In this document: positions 27,381 to 36,404 of the stretch, piece after piece
How the letters are laid out: every line of letters begins with the position of its first letter
Numbering within the stretch: position 1 is the first letter of the stretch
NCBI GenBank assembly: GCA_016719895.1
Contig: JADJYG010000003.1
Coordinates: forward strand, 62,001 to 126,000
Direction of reading: 5' to 3'
Source: Saprospirales bacterium
GTDB taxonomy: Bacteria; Bacteroidota; Bacteroidia; Chitinophagales; Saprospiraceae
Length of the DNA stretch: 64,000 nucleotides
Program-made: the position numbers and the translations under genes
Notes under the pieces: model-generated
Databases searched by the model: none
What the model was told of the DNA's origin: nothing
Seen by the model: the letters and a program-made list of their open reading frames with translations, nothing else

Positions 27381-29492
27381 TCACGCCTGCAGGTAATTTT
27401 CATAACTGGCGACGGACCGGCGGATGGCTCCGATCAGCTGCCGTACCGGGGTGGAGAGTGTGGCTGGCGTTGCTTTTTCCAAAAGTTGCGTTTCGATCTC
27501 CTGTGCCAGTTCAGCCATGGTTTCCAGTCCAAGAAAACGAAACTGCGGCTTGAGGGTATGCACTGCGCGGCGGAGTTCTTCCGGGTCGTTGGTTTCGAGC
27601 GCGGCCTCGATGCGCGGCAGTGCGGCCGTGGTGGATTGGAGGTAGAGGCCAAGGTATTTGCGGATACGGAGGATGTTGCCGCCGGTGAGCTGTTCGAGAA
27701 ATACCAGTGGCTGGATTGGGTTTTCGGGCTCCGCTGCCGGTGGTTCGGGCCCGGGGGGAGGTTCTTCCGGAAGTTGGAGGGTGTCGTTGGGTTCGATCAC
27801 AGCCAGCAGCGTGCGCAGTAATTCGGCGTCCTTAAAGGGTTTAGGGATACAGGCATTCATGCCGTGGCCCAGGCAGCGCCGGACCTCTTTTTTAGTAACC
27901 GACGCCGTGAAGGCAATGATCGGTATGGCGTTGTACGGTGGCGGCAGGGCGCGGATGGCTTGGGTGGCTTCCAGCCCGTCCATCACCGGCATACTGATAT
28001 CCATCAGAATAACGTCGAAGCGACTTTCCTGTACGAGGCGGAGGGCCTCCAGGCCGTGTTCGGCTGTTTGTATGGTTACGCCGGGCAGCAGCAGTTCGAG
28101 GGTTTCCACGGCTACGATCCGGTTGAAGGGGTTGTCTTCCACGACCAGGATGCGTTTGTTGCGCAAGACAGCAGCTGCGTCTTGTAGGGGCGTTTCTTTT
28201 TTTAAGGGATTTTCGGTTCTGATTTCCAGATCGAAATCGAACCAGAACGCCGAGCCTTTTCCCGGGCTGCTTTTCGCAGCGAGCGAACCGCCGAGCAATT
28301 CCACGAGTTGTTTGGAGATGCTGAGCCCCAAGCCAGTGCCGCCGTATTTGCGCGTAGTTTCGCTGGAAGCCTGGCGGAAACTTTCGAACACCACGGCCAG
28401 TTGTTCGGGGGTCATGCCAATACCGGTATCGCGTACTTCGAAGTGGAGCCGGCTGTGCGTGCGGGTTAGCCCGGTCTGCCGGGCGATAAGCATGACGACT
28501 CCTTTGTCCGTGAATTTTACAGCATTGCCGGCCAGGTTGAGCAGCACTTGTTGGAGGCGTACCGGATCGCCGGTGAGTAAGGGCGGAATGGCGGTGTCGC
28601 ACTCCACGGTTAATGTCAAGCCTTTCTCCTCTGCCCTGAACTGGAGCGTTGTGCGCACCTGTTCCAGTATGGCGGCTACCTCCAGCCCGGTGTTTTCCAA
28701 CTCCAGTTTTCCGGCTTGAATTTTAGAAATATCGAGAATATCGTTCAGGATCACCAGCAGCGCTTCCGACGATTGACGGATGCTGTGCAGGTAGAGCAAT
28801 TGATCTTCGCGGGGCTTTTTTTGTAGGAGGAGGTTGGTCATACCCATCACGGCGTTCATGGGCGTCCGGATTTCGTGGCTCATATTGGCCAGGAACTGTT
28901 GTTCGGCGCGCTCGCTTTGTTCGGCGCGCCGGCGTTGCCGTTCGGCCTCCTGTTTTTCGAGTTCGGCTTTTTCGCGCAGATGTTCGGCTTCGGCCATTTG
29001 GCGCATCAGTTCGGCGGTGCGCTCTTCCACCAGTTGGGAGAGTTTTTCCTCCCGGCGGCGAAGTTCCTCCAGGGTTTTGTCGGTTTGAAAACGCAGGCGG
29101 CGGGTGAGCAGGCTTACAATACGCTGCATGATATCAGGATAGTCGCCCAGGACATCAAAAAATACGTCGCGGTCGATACGGGCCAGGGTGGAAGGCGCCG
29201 TCGCGCTGACCGACATCGAGCGCGGGCCCTCGTCGAGCAAGGCCATCTCGCCGAAACAATGGCCGGTGTGCATGTGCGTCAGGGTGTAATCGCCGTCGTG
29301 CACCCGCGCCGCGCCATCCAGGATGAGATAGAGCGCCCGGCCCGGTTGTTCTTTCAGAAAAACCAGGGCGCCTGTATCAAATTGCTCCAGCCGGATTTTC
29401 CCGGCCAGATGCAACAATACAGGGGCCGGAATGGATTGGAAAATGTCCATTTGGCCGAGTTGCTCTGCAAGCGCGTTGACGGTGAATGGCAT
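27381..29492 (-). CDS. Hybrid histidine kinase with N-terminal cyclic-nucleotide-binding domain, receiver and HPt
   Basis: A 703-residue soluble kinase. Order: a CRP-like cNMP-binding fold (about residues 11-125, with GHCFGEMALLDEGPRS), a long charged coiled-coil (135-200), HisKA with phospho-accepting His206 in NMSHEIRTPMNAVMG, and an HATPase domain with DTGIGM and GTGLGLSI. A receiver follows with Asp498 in ILMDISMPVMDG, then a C-terminal HPt with His645 in AVHTLKPQ. There are no membrane helices, so it probably senses an intracellular ligand, perhaps a cyclic nucleotide. The ATG at 29492 lies eight bases after a TACTTTTG -7 element; a longer reading to 29555 would start upstream of that promoter. 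It pairs with the downstream response regulator. Confidence 0.92.
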   Translation of the reverse strand: MPFTVNALAEQLGQMDIFQSIPAPVLLHLAGKIRLEQFDTGALVFLKEQPGRALYLILDGAARVHDGDYTLTHMHTGHCFGEMALLDEGPRSMSVSATAPSTLARIDRDVFFDVLGDYPDIMQRIVSLLTRRLRFQTDKTLEELRRREEKLSQLVEERTAELMRQMAEAEHLREKAELEKQEAERQRRRAEQSERAEQQFLANMSHEIRTPMNAVMGMTNLLLQKKPREDQLLYLHSIRQSSEALLVILNDILDISKIQAGKLELENTGLEVAAILEQVRTTLQFRAEEKGLTLTVECDTAIPPLLTGDPVRLQQVLLNLAGNAVKFTDKGVVMLIARQTGLTRTHSRLHFEVRDTGIGMTPEQLAVVFESFRQASSETTRKYGGTGLGLSISKQLVELLGGSLAAKSSPGKGSAFWFDFDLEIRTENPLKKETPLQDAAAVLRNKRILVVEDNPFNRIVAVETLELLLPGVTIQTAEHGLEALRLVQESRFDVILMDISMPVMDGLEATQAIRALPPPYNAIPIIAFTASVTKKEVRRCLGHGMNACIPKPFKDAELLRTLLAVIEPNDTLQLPEEPPPGPEPPAAEPENPIQPLVFLEQLTGGNILRIRKYLGLYLQSTTAALPRIEAALETNDPEELRRAVHTLKPQFRFLGLETMAELAQEIETQLLEKATPATLSTPVRQLIGAIRRSVASYENYLQA

Positions 29493-29500
29493 GGTATGGG

Positions 29501-29508
29501 CAAAAGTA
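29501..29508 (-). promoter_or_regulatory. -7 promoter element (TACTTTTG) for the hybrid kinase
   Basis: Plus strand CAAAAGTA; perfect TAnnTTTG on the minus strand eight bases before the ATG, implying an almost leaderless transcript and fixing the start. Confidence 0.55.
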
Positions 29509-29581
29509 GGGAAGCCCTGCGTTATATTTGGGCCTCGTCTTATTCTGTTTTGCATTTTTAAATACCAAAAATTTCTGCCTT

Positions 29582-30190
29582 ATGGACAAAATCTTCCACT
29601 CCACCTTTGATTTTTTCTCCCACGCCATTCCCGGTTTTTGTGTACTAAGCTCTTTTTTTATTCTGGACCCGACTCTACAGGACGCGCAACAATTTTTAAA
29701 ACTTGCTAGCCAAATGAATATCGGTTCAGGGGTATTTGTATTGGTGCTTTCCTATCTTACTGGGTTTGCGATCAATCCGATTGGGCGCAAAATATATAAG
29801 CGACTCGGTTTTTTGCTTTTTGAAAACAAATTTCATAAGGACTATAAACTTTTCATTTCGGATAAGTTTATCCTCATCCGCGAGTTCAGCCCCAATAATT
29901 TCAAATATGTGGAGACCTGGAATATGTTCTGCGCGATGGCGCATAATTTGGCTGTTGCTTCTTTATTTGTGTTGTGTATAACATTAATAAAAATAAACTG
30001 GCAGCACCCCGGCAACATAGAGTTCTGGCGTACGGTTGCAGGTTTATCGTTGGTCTTCTTTATCCTTTTTTTACATCGTGCAGTCAAATTTTATAAATGG
30101 GCTGGTGACGATCTGAATGCTGCCCTGTGGACATTACAGCTGGAAGAACGCGCCCGGCACGCTGCTGCGGCTGCGTCGCCGCAGAAGTAA
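29582..30190 (+). CDS. Hypothetical membrane protein
   Basis: A 202-residue protein with about four hydrophobic segments: SHAIPGFCVLSSFFIL, SGVFVLVLSYLTGFAI, LAVASLFVLCITLIKI and TVAGLSLVFFILFL. Charged cytoplasmic stretches lie between, and the tail is alanine-rich. I recognise no family. The ATG at 29582 is preferred to an upstream TTG. Divergent from the kinase gene, with a 90-base spacer. Its base composition is more A+T-rich than its neighbours, which may hint at transfer together with the following Rpn-type gene. Confidence 0.6.
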   Translation: MDKIFHSTFDFFSHAIPGFCVLSSFFILDPTLQDAQQFLKLASQMNIGSGVFVLVLSYLTGFAINPIGRKIYKRLGFLLFENKFHKDYKLFISDKFILIREFSPNNFKYVETWNMFCAMAHNLAVASLFVLCITLIKINWQHPGNIEFWRTVAGLSLVFFILFLHRAVKFYKWAGDDLNAALWTLQLEERARHAAAAASPQK

Positions 30191-30262
30191 AAGCCTGTTG
30201 GGGATTTTCCCGCCCGGCTGTTATACTGCAAAAATGTTTTGAAATTTGTTTTTTGTTTCACA

Positions 30263-30296
30263 GAATTGTTTTAAAATTGCACATTTAAAACAATTC
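30263..30296. promoter_or_regulatory. 13-base perfect inverted repeat before the Rpn-type gene
   Basis: GAATTGTTTTAAA (30263-30275) and TTTAAAACAATTC (30284-30296) with an eight-base spacer, ending three bases before the ATG at 30300. It could be an operator or a hairpin masking the translation start. Confidence 0.55.
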
Positions 30297-30299
30297 CGA

Positions 30300-31198
30300 A
30301 TGCCCAACGATTATGATAAAGTCCTTCGGGAAAATCTGGACGCGTTGTTACCCTACATTGCCCACAAATTGCTTGGACTCGATCTTTCCCGAACAGAAAC
30401 CCTTAAAGATAAAATTCAGGTGACCCTGGAGCGGGAAAGTGATTGCTTCAAAAAAGTGTTGCACGACGATCCGGATAAGGATTACGGGCTTCATTGGGAG
30501 TTTCAGAGTACGGACGAGGATATGCGGGGGCGCAACCTGTTGTACTATGCGCTTTTTTATCAAAAATACGCCTTGCCGTTAAAACAAATTGTAGTATATC
30601 TGGGTAATGAACATGCCCGAAGAATTCGATGGAATATTTTGGAATTGGAGGGATTGCGCTTGGAATTCCAGGTGGTTAATCTGCGCGACATACCCAAAGA
30701 GACGTTTTTATATTCAACGGTACCGGAAGAACTTATTTTATCGATACTATGTGATTTTGGTAGTGATCGTCCCGAGCAGATTGTCCGGTTGATTTGCAGA
30801 ACCTTCAAAAAATTGTTGGACGTGTGCCCCGGCTGAAGCGCTATCAAAAGCAGTTGCATGTCCTTTCCCGATTGCGTAAATTGCACCCGATTTCATTAAA
30901 AGAAATTCAAGCTATGCCGATCCATTACAACATTGAAGCCGATGAACTTTTTCTTGCGGGCCTGCAAAAAGGTATCGAAAAAGGTATCGAAAAAGGTATC
31001 GAAAAGGGCATCGAAAAGGGCATCGAAAAGGGCATCGAAAAAGGCATCGAAAAAGGCATCGAAAAAGGCATTGCCAGGCATCAACATGACACAGTGGTCC
31101 GGTTGTTAAAAACGAACCGGTTTTCAGACGAAGAAATTGCCGGGTTTACCGGGGTCTCCGTTTCGTATGTCCGTGGGGTGAAGAAAAACCTGTCGTAA
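30300..31198 (+). pseudogene. Rpn-family (PD-(D/E)XK) recombination-promoting nuclease/putative transposase, frameshifted
   Basis: Two overlapping frames encode one protein of about 299 residues. The first (30300-30836) starts MPNDYDKVLRENLDALLPYI and has HWEFQSTDEDMRGRNLLYYALF, which resembles the nuclease core of Rpn/DUF4351-like proteins. The second (from about 30797) continues with LQNLQKIVGRVPRLKRYQKQ, then GIEK repeats and ends with a helix-turn-helix-like FSDEEIAGFTGVSVSYVRGVK. The frame is lost at 30793-30796: ATT TGC should be ATT TTG CAG, so one T of a short T run is missing. This is either a fresh mutation or an assembly error. The gene stands alone with a low-G+C upstream region and is probably horizontally acquired. 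Confidence 0.7.
30971..31066 (+). repeat. Eight tandem copies of a 12-base unit encoding GIEK
   Basis: GGTATCGAAAAA and close variants occur eight times without interruption, giving (GIEK)x8 in the Rpn-type protein. Copies differ only at third positions or at the A/G end, pointing to recent slippage-driven expansion. Such linkers are common in this family and vary in length. Confidence 0.9.
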
Positions 31199-31205
31199 CC
31201 CGTTT

Positions 31206-32195
31206 TTACCCCAGGATTTTATCGATGTACCGGAGTTCTTCCGTGTCGAACTGCCTGTTTGCCAAACATTTTAGCGAATCTGCCAATTGCTCCGGCCGGC
31301 TGGCGCCCACGAGCACCGAGGTAATGCGTTCATCGCGCAATACCCAAGCCAGCGCCATCTGCGCCAGCGTCTGGCCTCGCTCCAGCGCCAGGGCATTTAA
31401 GGCGCGGATTTGCGACAGCCGCGACTCCGACACATCGCTTTCTTTCAAGAAACCATGCGGTTTGGCGGCGCGCGAATCGGCCGGAATGCCCTGCAGGTAC
31501 TTGTCGGTCAGCAAGCCTTGCGCCAACGGGGAAAACGGAATACAACCCATACCTTCTTGCTCTAATACGTCGAGCAGGCCGTTTTCAATCCAGCGGTCAA
31601 ACATTGAGTACCGGGGCTGGTGGATCAAGCAAGGAGTGCCCATTTGCCGCAAAATCCGGCAAGCCTCCGCAGTTTGCGTTGCAGTGTAACTGGAGATACC
31701 TACATACAGCGCTTTTCCGGCCCGCACGATATGGTCCAATGCACCCATGGTTTCTTCCAGTGGGGTGTCCGGGTCGGGCCGGTGGCTGTAGAAAATATCC
31801 ACGTAATCCAGTTTCATGCGCCGCAGGCTTTGGTCGAGGCTGGCTACCAGGTATTTTCTGGAGCCCCATTCGCCGTAGGGACCATCCCACATGCGGTAGC
31901 CGGCTTTGGTGGAAATGATCAATTCGTCGCGGTAGCTTTGAAAATCCGTGTGCAGGATTCGCCCAAAATTTTCTTCGGCCGCACCGGGCGGCGGGCCGTA
32001 GTTGTTTGCCAGATCGAAATGCGTGATACCGGCGTCGAATGCCAGATGGAGGATGGCGCGGCTGTTTTCCAGGATATCCACATCGCCGAAATTATGCCAT
32101 AGCCCAAGCGATACGGCCGGCAGTTTCAAGCCGCTGCGGCCGCAACGGCGGTATGGAATATGTCGGTAGCGATGCGGGGCGGGCTCGTATGGCAT
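31206..32195 (-). CDS. gpr: Aldo/keto reductase, YghZ-like (L-glyceraldehyde 3-phosphate reductase)
   Basis: A 329-residue NADPH-dependent reductase. The segments YRRCGRSGLKLPAVSLGLWH, GITHFDLANNYGPPPG and DELIISTKAGYRMW match E. coli YghZ closely from memory. The AKR tetrad is visible: Asp and Tyr in FDLANNYGP, Lys in STKAG, His in YVDIFYSHRPD. YghZ reduces L-glyceraldehyde 3-phosphate and other aldehydes, including methylglyoxal. A YghX-like dienelactone hydrolase lies 1.4 kb away, as the homologues do in E. coli, which suggests a shared aldehyde-related role. The full length is as in the family. Confidence 0.9.
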   Translation of the reverse strand: MPYEPAPHRYRHIPYRRCGRSGLKLPAVSLGLWHNFGDVDILENSRAILHLAFDAGITHFDLANNYGPPPGAAEENFGRILHTDFQSYRDELIISTKAGYRMWDGPYGEWGSRKYLVASLDQSLRRMKLDYVDIFYSHRPDPDTPLEETMGALDHIVRAGKALYVGISSYTATQTAEACRILRQMGTPCLIHQPRYSMFDRWIENGLLDVLEQEGMGCIPFSPLAQGLLTDKYLQGIPADSRAAKPHGFLKESDVSESRLSQIRALNALALERGQTLAQMALAWVLRDERITSVLVGASRPEQLADSLKCLANRQFDTEELRYIDKILG

Positions 32196-32352
32196 ACGAA
32201 TGTTTTTGCGCTAAAAGTAAACGTTTCGATCGGCACTGACAACGATCAACCCGGTTCCTGCCGCTGCTCAATTCCATCTCCCGCCGTTACCGGCATTTTT
32301 GCAGGGAAATTTGTTTTTTCATGGCTCTTTCGCGGGGCAACAACGCCGTCAT

Positions 32353-33453
32353 ATGCTGCGATTTATTTTAGGGTTTATCCTTTTCATCCACGGGCTGATC
32401 CACCTTATGGGTTTTGCCAAGGCGTTCAAATACGCCGAAATAAGCCAACTCAGCCTGCCGATTCCCCGGCCGGCCGGCACGCTTTGGCTGCTGTCGGCCG
32501 CGCTGTTTGTTTTTGCCGCCGGACTTTTCCTCTTTAAAAAAGAGAGCTGGTGGATGGTCGGATTACCTGCCATCGCGCTCTCCCAGCTTCTGATTTTCCG
32601 CTATTGGCAGGACGCCAAATTCGGCACCATTGCCAATTTGATGGCCGGTTTGCTGGTTTTGTTTTCCTGGGCCACCTGGAGCTGGAATGCCCGGATGATG
32701 CGCGAACGGCAGGCCTTCCTGACGCCGGTAGCCCAAACAGCTGAAAAACTGACTGCGGATATGCTGGCCGGACTTCCGCCCATCGTGCAAAAATGGATCG
32801 AGCGCTCGAACAGCATCGGAAAGCCCCGGGTGCAAGCCGTTCATTTGCATCAAACCGGCCGGATGCGCACGACTCCCACCGGGAAATGGATGCCCGTGCA
32901 AGCCGAACAATTTTTTACAGTGGGAAAGCCCGGGTTTTTCTGGACGGCCGACGTGCAAGCGGCGCCGTTCATCCGGCTTGTCGGACGCGACAAATACGAA
33001 AACAGCAAAGGATTTATGCTGATCAAGGCGCTGGCGCTCGTGCCGGTAGCCGACGCGCAAGGGCCGGCCACCGACCAGGGCGCGATGTTGCGGTATCTGG
33101 CGGAAACCATCTGGTTTCCATCGGCGGCGCTCCAGCCGTATATCCGCTGGGAGGCGGTGGACAGCCTTTCCGCCAAAGCCACCATGCGGTATGGCGATGT
33201 GGAAGCATCGGGCATATTCACGTTTACGCCCGATGGCGATTGGCACAGTTTTGAAGCGCTTCGGTACTACGATCGAAAAGAGGGTCCCAGCCTTGAAAAA
33301 TGGTACATCGAAGCCGACCCCGGCGGGTTCCGCGAGTTTGAAGACATCCGCATTCCGGCCCGCTCGGCTGTCACCTGGAAATTGCCATCCGGAGATTTTA
33401 ACTGGTACCAACTGGAAATCACGGAGTTGAAATTTAATCGACCCGCACCTTGA
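32353..33453 (+). CDS. DUF6544-like membrane protein
   Basis: A 366-residue protein. The ATG at 32353 opens a hydrophobic start (MLRFILGFILFIHGLIHLMG) with four predicted membrane helices within the first 130 residues. The C-terminal domain of about 230 residues is soluble and has features I recall from DUF6544: LHQTGRMRTTPTGKWMPVQA, AEQFFTVGKPGFFW, and RYLAETIWFPSAAL. No enzymatic function is established. It is divergent from the YghZ-like gene and is followed by the YghX-like gene after about 190 bases. Confidence 0.7.
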   Translation: MLRFILGFILFIHGLIHLMGFAKAFKYAEISQLSLPIPRPAGTLWLLSAALFVFAAGLFLFKKESWWMVGLPAIALSQLLIFRYWQDAKFGTIANLMAGLLVLFSWATWSWNARMMRERQAFLTPVAQTAEKLTADMLAGLPPIVQKWIERSNSIGKPRVQAVHLHQTGRMRTTPTGKWMPVQAEQFFTVGKPGFFWTADVQAAPFIRLVGRDKYENSKGFMLIKALALVPVADAQGPATDQGAMLRYLAETIWFPSAALQPYIRWEAVDSLSAKATMRYGDVEASGIFTFTPDGDWHSFEALRYYDRKEGPSLEKWYIEADPGGFREFEDIRIPARSAVTWKLPSGDFNWYQLEITELKFNRPAP

Positions 33454-33641
33454 ATCCCTTGCGGAAACAGGGTTTGCAGATCAGCGGCAAACCCTGAAAT
33501 TTGGGCATCGAAAACCACTCTGCCGATGACCCGAGCGGCTGACCTTGTTGCCCAATGGCATGATTCAAACGGACACCGTTTTTAAATTATCCGTTCAGAA
33601 AAAGGAGCCGCTCCACATGAACAAATAAAAAAAACATTTTT

Positions 33642-34496
33642 ATGATCGACCAGCGCATCATCGACCTCTACGACGAGTACACCCACCAGCCTCTGAGCAG
33701 AAAAGAATTCCTCCGGCGGTTGGCCCAACTGGCCGGGTCCACCGCGGCGGCCATGTCGCTTTTGCCCTTGCTCGAACCGGACTATGCCCTTAGCGCCGGC
33801 AAGGGCGCCAGCGATTTGTTTACCGAATACATCGCCTACCCGGGCGCCAATGGAGAAATGAAAGCCTACGTGGCCCGCCCATTGGAAGAAAAAGCCTATG
33901 CCGCCGTAGTGGTCATCCATGAAAACAGAGGCCTGAATGCGCATATCGAAGATGTGACCCGTCGGGCAGCCCGGGCGGGCTACCTGGCCGCGGCGCCCAA
34001 TGCCCTCGCCCCGCTCGGAGGTACGCCGGCCAACGAAGATGAAGCGCGCGAACTGTTTCGGGGACTGAAGGCGGAGGACAGCCTGGCAAACTTTATCGGA
34101 GTTTTTGGACAACTTTCCACCCGGAAAGACTGTAACGGCCGGTTTGGCTGCGTGGGCTTTTGTTGGGGTGGCGCTATGGCCAACACGCTGGCTGTGAACG
34201 TCGCCGAGATGAGAGCGGCTGTGGCTTTTTACGGCCGGCAGCCGGTACTCGCCGACGTTCCGAAAATAAAAGCCGCCGTTCAACTGCACTATGCCGGACT
34301 GGACGAGCGGGTAAACGCCGGTATGGCCGTCTACGAAGAAGCCCTGAAAACGGCCGGCGTCGAATACGAGCAATTTGTTTATGAAGGCGTCAACCACGCG
34401 TTTCACAACGATACTTCCGCGGCGCGCTACAACGCTGAGGCAGCGCAGCTGGCCTGGTCGCGCACGCTGGATTTTTTTGCCAAACACCTGGGTTGA
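33642..34496 (+). CDS. yghX: Dienelactone hydrolase family protein, YghX-like
   Basis: A 284-residue alpha/beta hydrolase. Nucleophile Cys174 lies in GFCWGG (172-177). The catalytic His is in GVNHAFHND near residue 250, and the Asp is expected in YAGLDERVNAG. The N-terminal part (SRKEFLRRLAQLAGSTAAAM, then DYALSA) matches the start of E. coli YghX, including its hydrophobic, export-signal-like stretch. Overall similarity to YghX from memory is extensive. The substrate is unknown. The proximity of the YghZ-like reductase repeats the E. coli neighbourhood. Confidence 0.88.
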   Translation: MIDQRIIDLYDEYTHQPLSRKEFLRRLAQLAGSTAAAMSLLPLLEPDYALSAGKGASDLFTEYIAYPGANGEMKAYVARPLEEKAYAAVVVIHENRGLNAHIEDVTRRAARAGYLAAAPNALAPLGGTPANEDEARELFRGLKAEDSLANFIGVFGQLSTRKDCNGRFGCVGFCWGGAMANTLAVNVAEMRAAVAFYGRQPVLADVPKIKAAVQLHYAGLDERVNAGMAVYEEALKTAGVEYEQFVYEGVNHAFHNDTSAARYNAEAAQLAWSRTLDFFAKHLG

Positions 34497-34505
34497 AAAC
34501 CTGTT

Positions 34506-36155
34506 TCAGCGCAATAGCAGTTGTTCGAGCACTTTGCCCGTATTGCCATTCGGCTCCATAATGCGCAGCAGGGCCGAGAGGGTCGGAGCAATATCGGTGA
34601 TAGACACCGGAGCGAAAGTTTCGCCGGCCGGTATGCGCCAGCCGTACCAGATCAGCGGTACGTGCGTATCATACGCATAGGCGCTGCCGTGTGTGGCGCC
34701 GCCTTTTCCAAAAAATTTATCGTCGGCATGCCAGGCCGGATCCAGCAGAAAGAGCACGTCGCCCGAGCGGCGGGGATGGATGCCGCGGCGGATTTCGGGC
34801 GCGAAGGGGTAATCGGCCGGCAAATCGAGCAGATCTTCCTGCAGGTAGGCGTCGTACACGCCCGCTTGTGCACGGAGATAGTCTGACAAGGCCTGGCCGG
34901 CATCTTCGAATTCGATACCCGCAGCATCGAGCGCTTCGGCGTTGAGCCATACCTGTTGGTTGCCTACCTCGAGTACAAAGTCGCTGGCATTACCAAATTT
35001 ATCGATCAGTACCTGGTTGAGCGGTTCTTCAAGTGCGCTTTCCGGGAAAACGCCGGCAGGGATATTCAGGTCCTTCAAATGGGCCGGCGTTTCGCTGCCG
35101 CCGTGGTCGGCGGTTAAAAAGACCAGCACATTTCCTTGTCCGAATTTTTCATCGAGCGCCCGGAGCAAGCGGGCAATTTGCCCATCGAGCCGCAGGTACA
35201 TGTCCTCCGTTTCTTCGGCGTGTATCCCAAACTGATGGCCGCAGTAATCGGGGCTGGAAAAGCTCAGGCACAGGACGTCGGGAAATTCATCCTGCCCAAG
35301 CGCCATCCGGTCGATGGCTTCCAGGGCAAAATCGACCGTAAAGGTGTTGCCGCCCGGTGTGAAGCGCAGGAGGGCATAGCCGGTTTTTGGTTTGAGCGCC
35401 GGCAAATCGTATGGAAAGTTTTCTGGGATAGCGAGATAGACGCCGTCGTCGTATTGGTCCCAATTGGCAAAACTCTCCTCATAAGCGCCGGGCAAAGCTT
35501 TGGTCCAGGGTTTGGAGAGGTACAAATCGGGCAGGCGTCGGGCGTTAAATTCCTGCACCCAGCGGGGCAGAGAATCGGTGTAGTAGGAAGAGGTGATCCA
35601 GTTGCCGGTTTTATCGTCAAACCAGTAACAGGCATCCGGGATATGGCCCGCAGGCAGAATACTGCCGCGGTCCTTGAGGCAAATGCCGACCACTTTGGAG
35701 CGGAAGTTGTGAAACAGGCGAAGTTCGTCGGTGACAGTGGAGCTGAGCAACACCCGCGGTGAGTGCTGGCCGGCGCGCCGGGCGTCGGTGCCAACGGGTT
35801 GTACGGTGGTATCGGTGGTCACGTAGCGGTGTTTGCCCCATTCGCGGTCGAACCATTCGTTGGCAATGATGCCACTTACGGCCGGTGTAGTGCCGGTGTA
35901 TATGGCGGCATGCCCTGGCCCGGTATACGTTGGCGCAAAATTATAGTGTGTATTTTCACAAGAGAACCCCTCGCGCAGCAGGCGCTTGAATCCACCTGTT
36001 CCGTATTTGGATTGATAGCGGTAGAGGTAATCGTACCGCATTTGATCGACGACGATCCCGACGATGAGTTTGGGTTGTGCGGGCGGGGTCTGCGAACGGA
36101 GCGGGTGAGCGGCCAAACAGGCGAGTAAAGCCGCCAGGGAAAAATAATAATTCAT
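34506..36155 (-). CDS. PafA-type alkaline phosphatase family protein
   Basis: A 549-residue exported phosphatase of the alkaline phosphatase superfamily. The ATG at 36153-36155 gives a signal peptide (MNYYFSLAALLACLAAHPLR). Metal and nucleophile regions are clear: VGIVVDQMRYDYLYRY, the Thr nucleophile region APTYTGPGHAAIYTG (residues 74-88), FSSPDYCGHQFG, and the late FLTADHGGSETP. The Thr nucleophile and its context match the PafA family of Flavobacterium/Elizabethkingia, which removes phosphate from monoesters in the periplasm. The gene converges with the YghX-like gene, nine bases apart. It is distinct from the second, PhoA-type phosphatase at 40147. Confidence 0.9.
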   Translation of the reverse strand: MNYYFSLAALLACLAAHPLRSQTPPAQPKLIVGIVVDQMRYDYLYRYQSKYGTGGFKRLLREGFSCENTHYNFAPTYTGPGHAAIYTGTTPAVSGIIANEWFDREWGKHRYVTTDTTVQPVGTDARRAGQHSPRVLLSSTVTDELRLFHNFRSKVVGICLKDRGSILPAGHIPDACYWFDDKTGNWITSSYYTDSLPRWVQEFNARRLPDLYLSKPWTKALPGAYEESFANWDQYDDGVYLAIPENFPYDLPALKPKTGYALLRFTPGGNTFTVDFALEAIDRMALGQDEFPDVLCLSFSSPDYCGHQFGIHAEETEDMYLRLDGQIARLLRALDEKFGQGNVLVFLTADHGGSETPAHLKDLNIPAGVFPESALEEPLNQVLIDKFGNASDFVLEVGNQQVWLNAEALDAAGIEFEDAGQALSDYLRAQAGVYDAYLQEDLLDLPADYPFAPEIRRGIHPRRSGDVLFLLDPAWHADDKFFGKGGATHGSAYAYDTHVPLIWYGWRIPAGETFAPVSITDIAPTLSALLRIMEPNGNTGKVLEQLLLR

Positions 36156-36404
36156 ATTGCCGGAATGGATAAAAGGGCTGGGGGTGAAGCGCAAAGATGT
36201 GGATTCTTCCCCAACCATCTGGCTTATTGCTGGTTAATTCTCCAGGAATACAGCGGGCGCTGCGGAGGGTGGCGCACCGGCAACGGGGTGGCGTTGTGGA
36301 AAACCGGCGTTGGACGCAGGCTCCTGTTTTTTGCGTTTCTTTGCGCGCCCGGTTCCCGGCGCAAAGGCCGGGAAGCGGGATACCGAACACTGCAATTTAA
36401 GGTC

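Noticed and set aside
30971..31066. Tandem repeats considered as CRISPR
   Set aside because: The 12-base units have no spacers and encode GIEK in frame.
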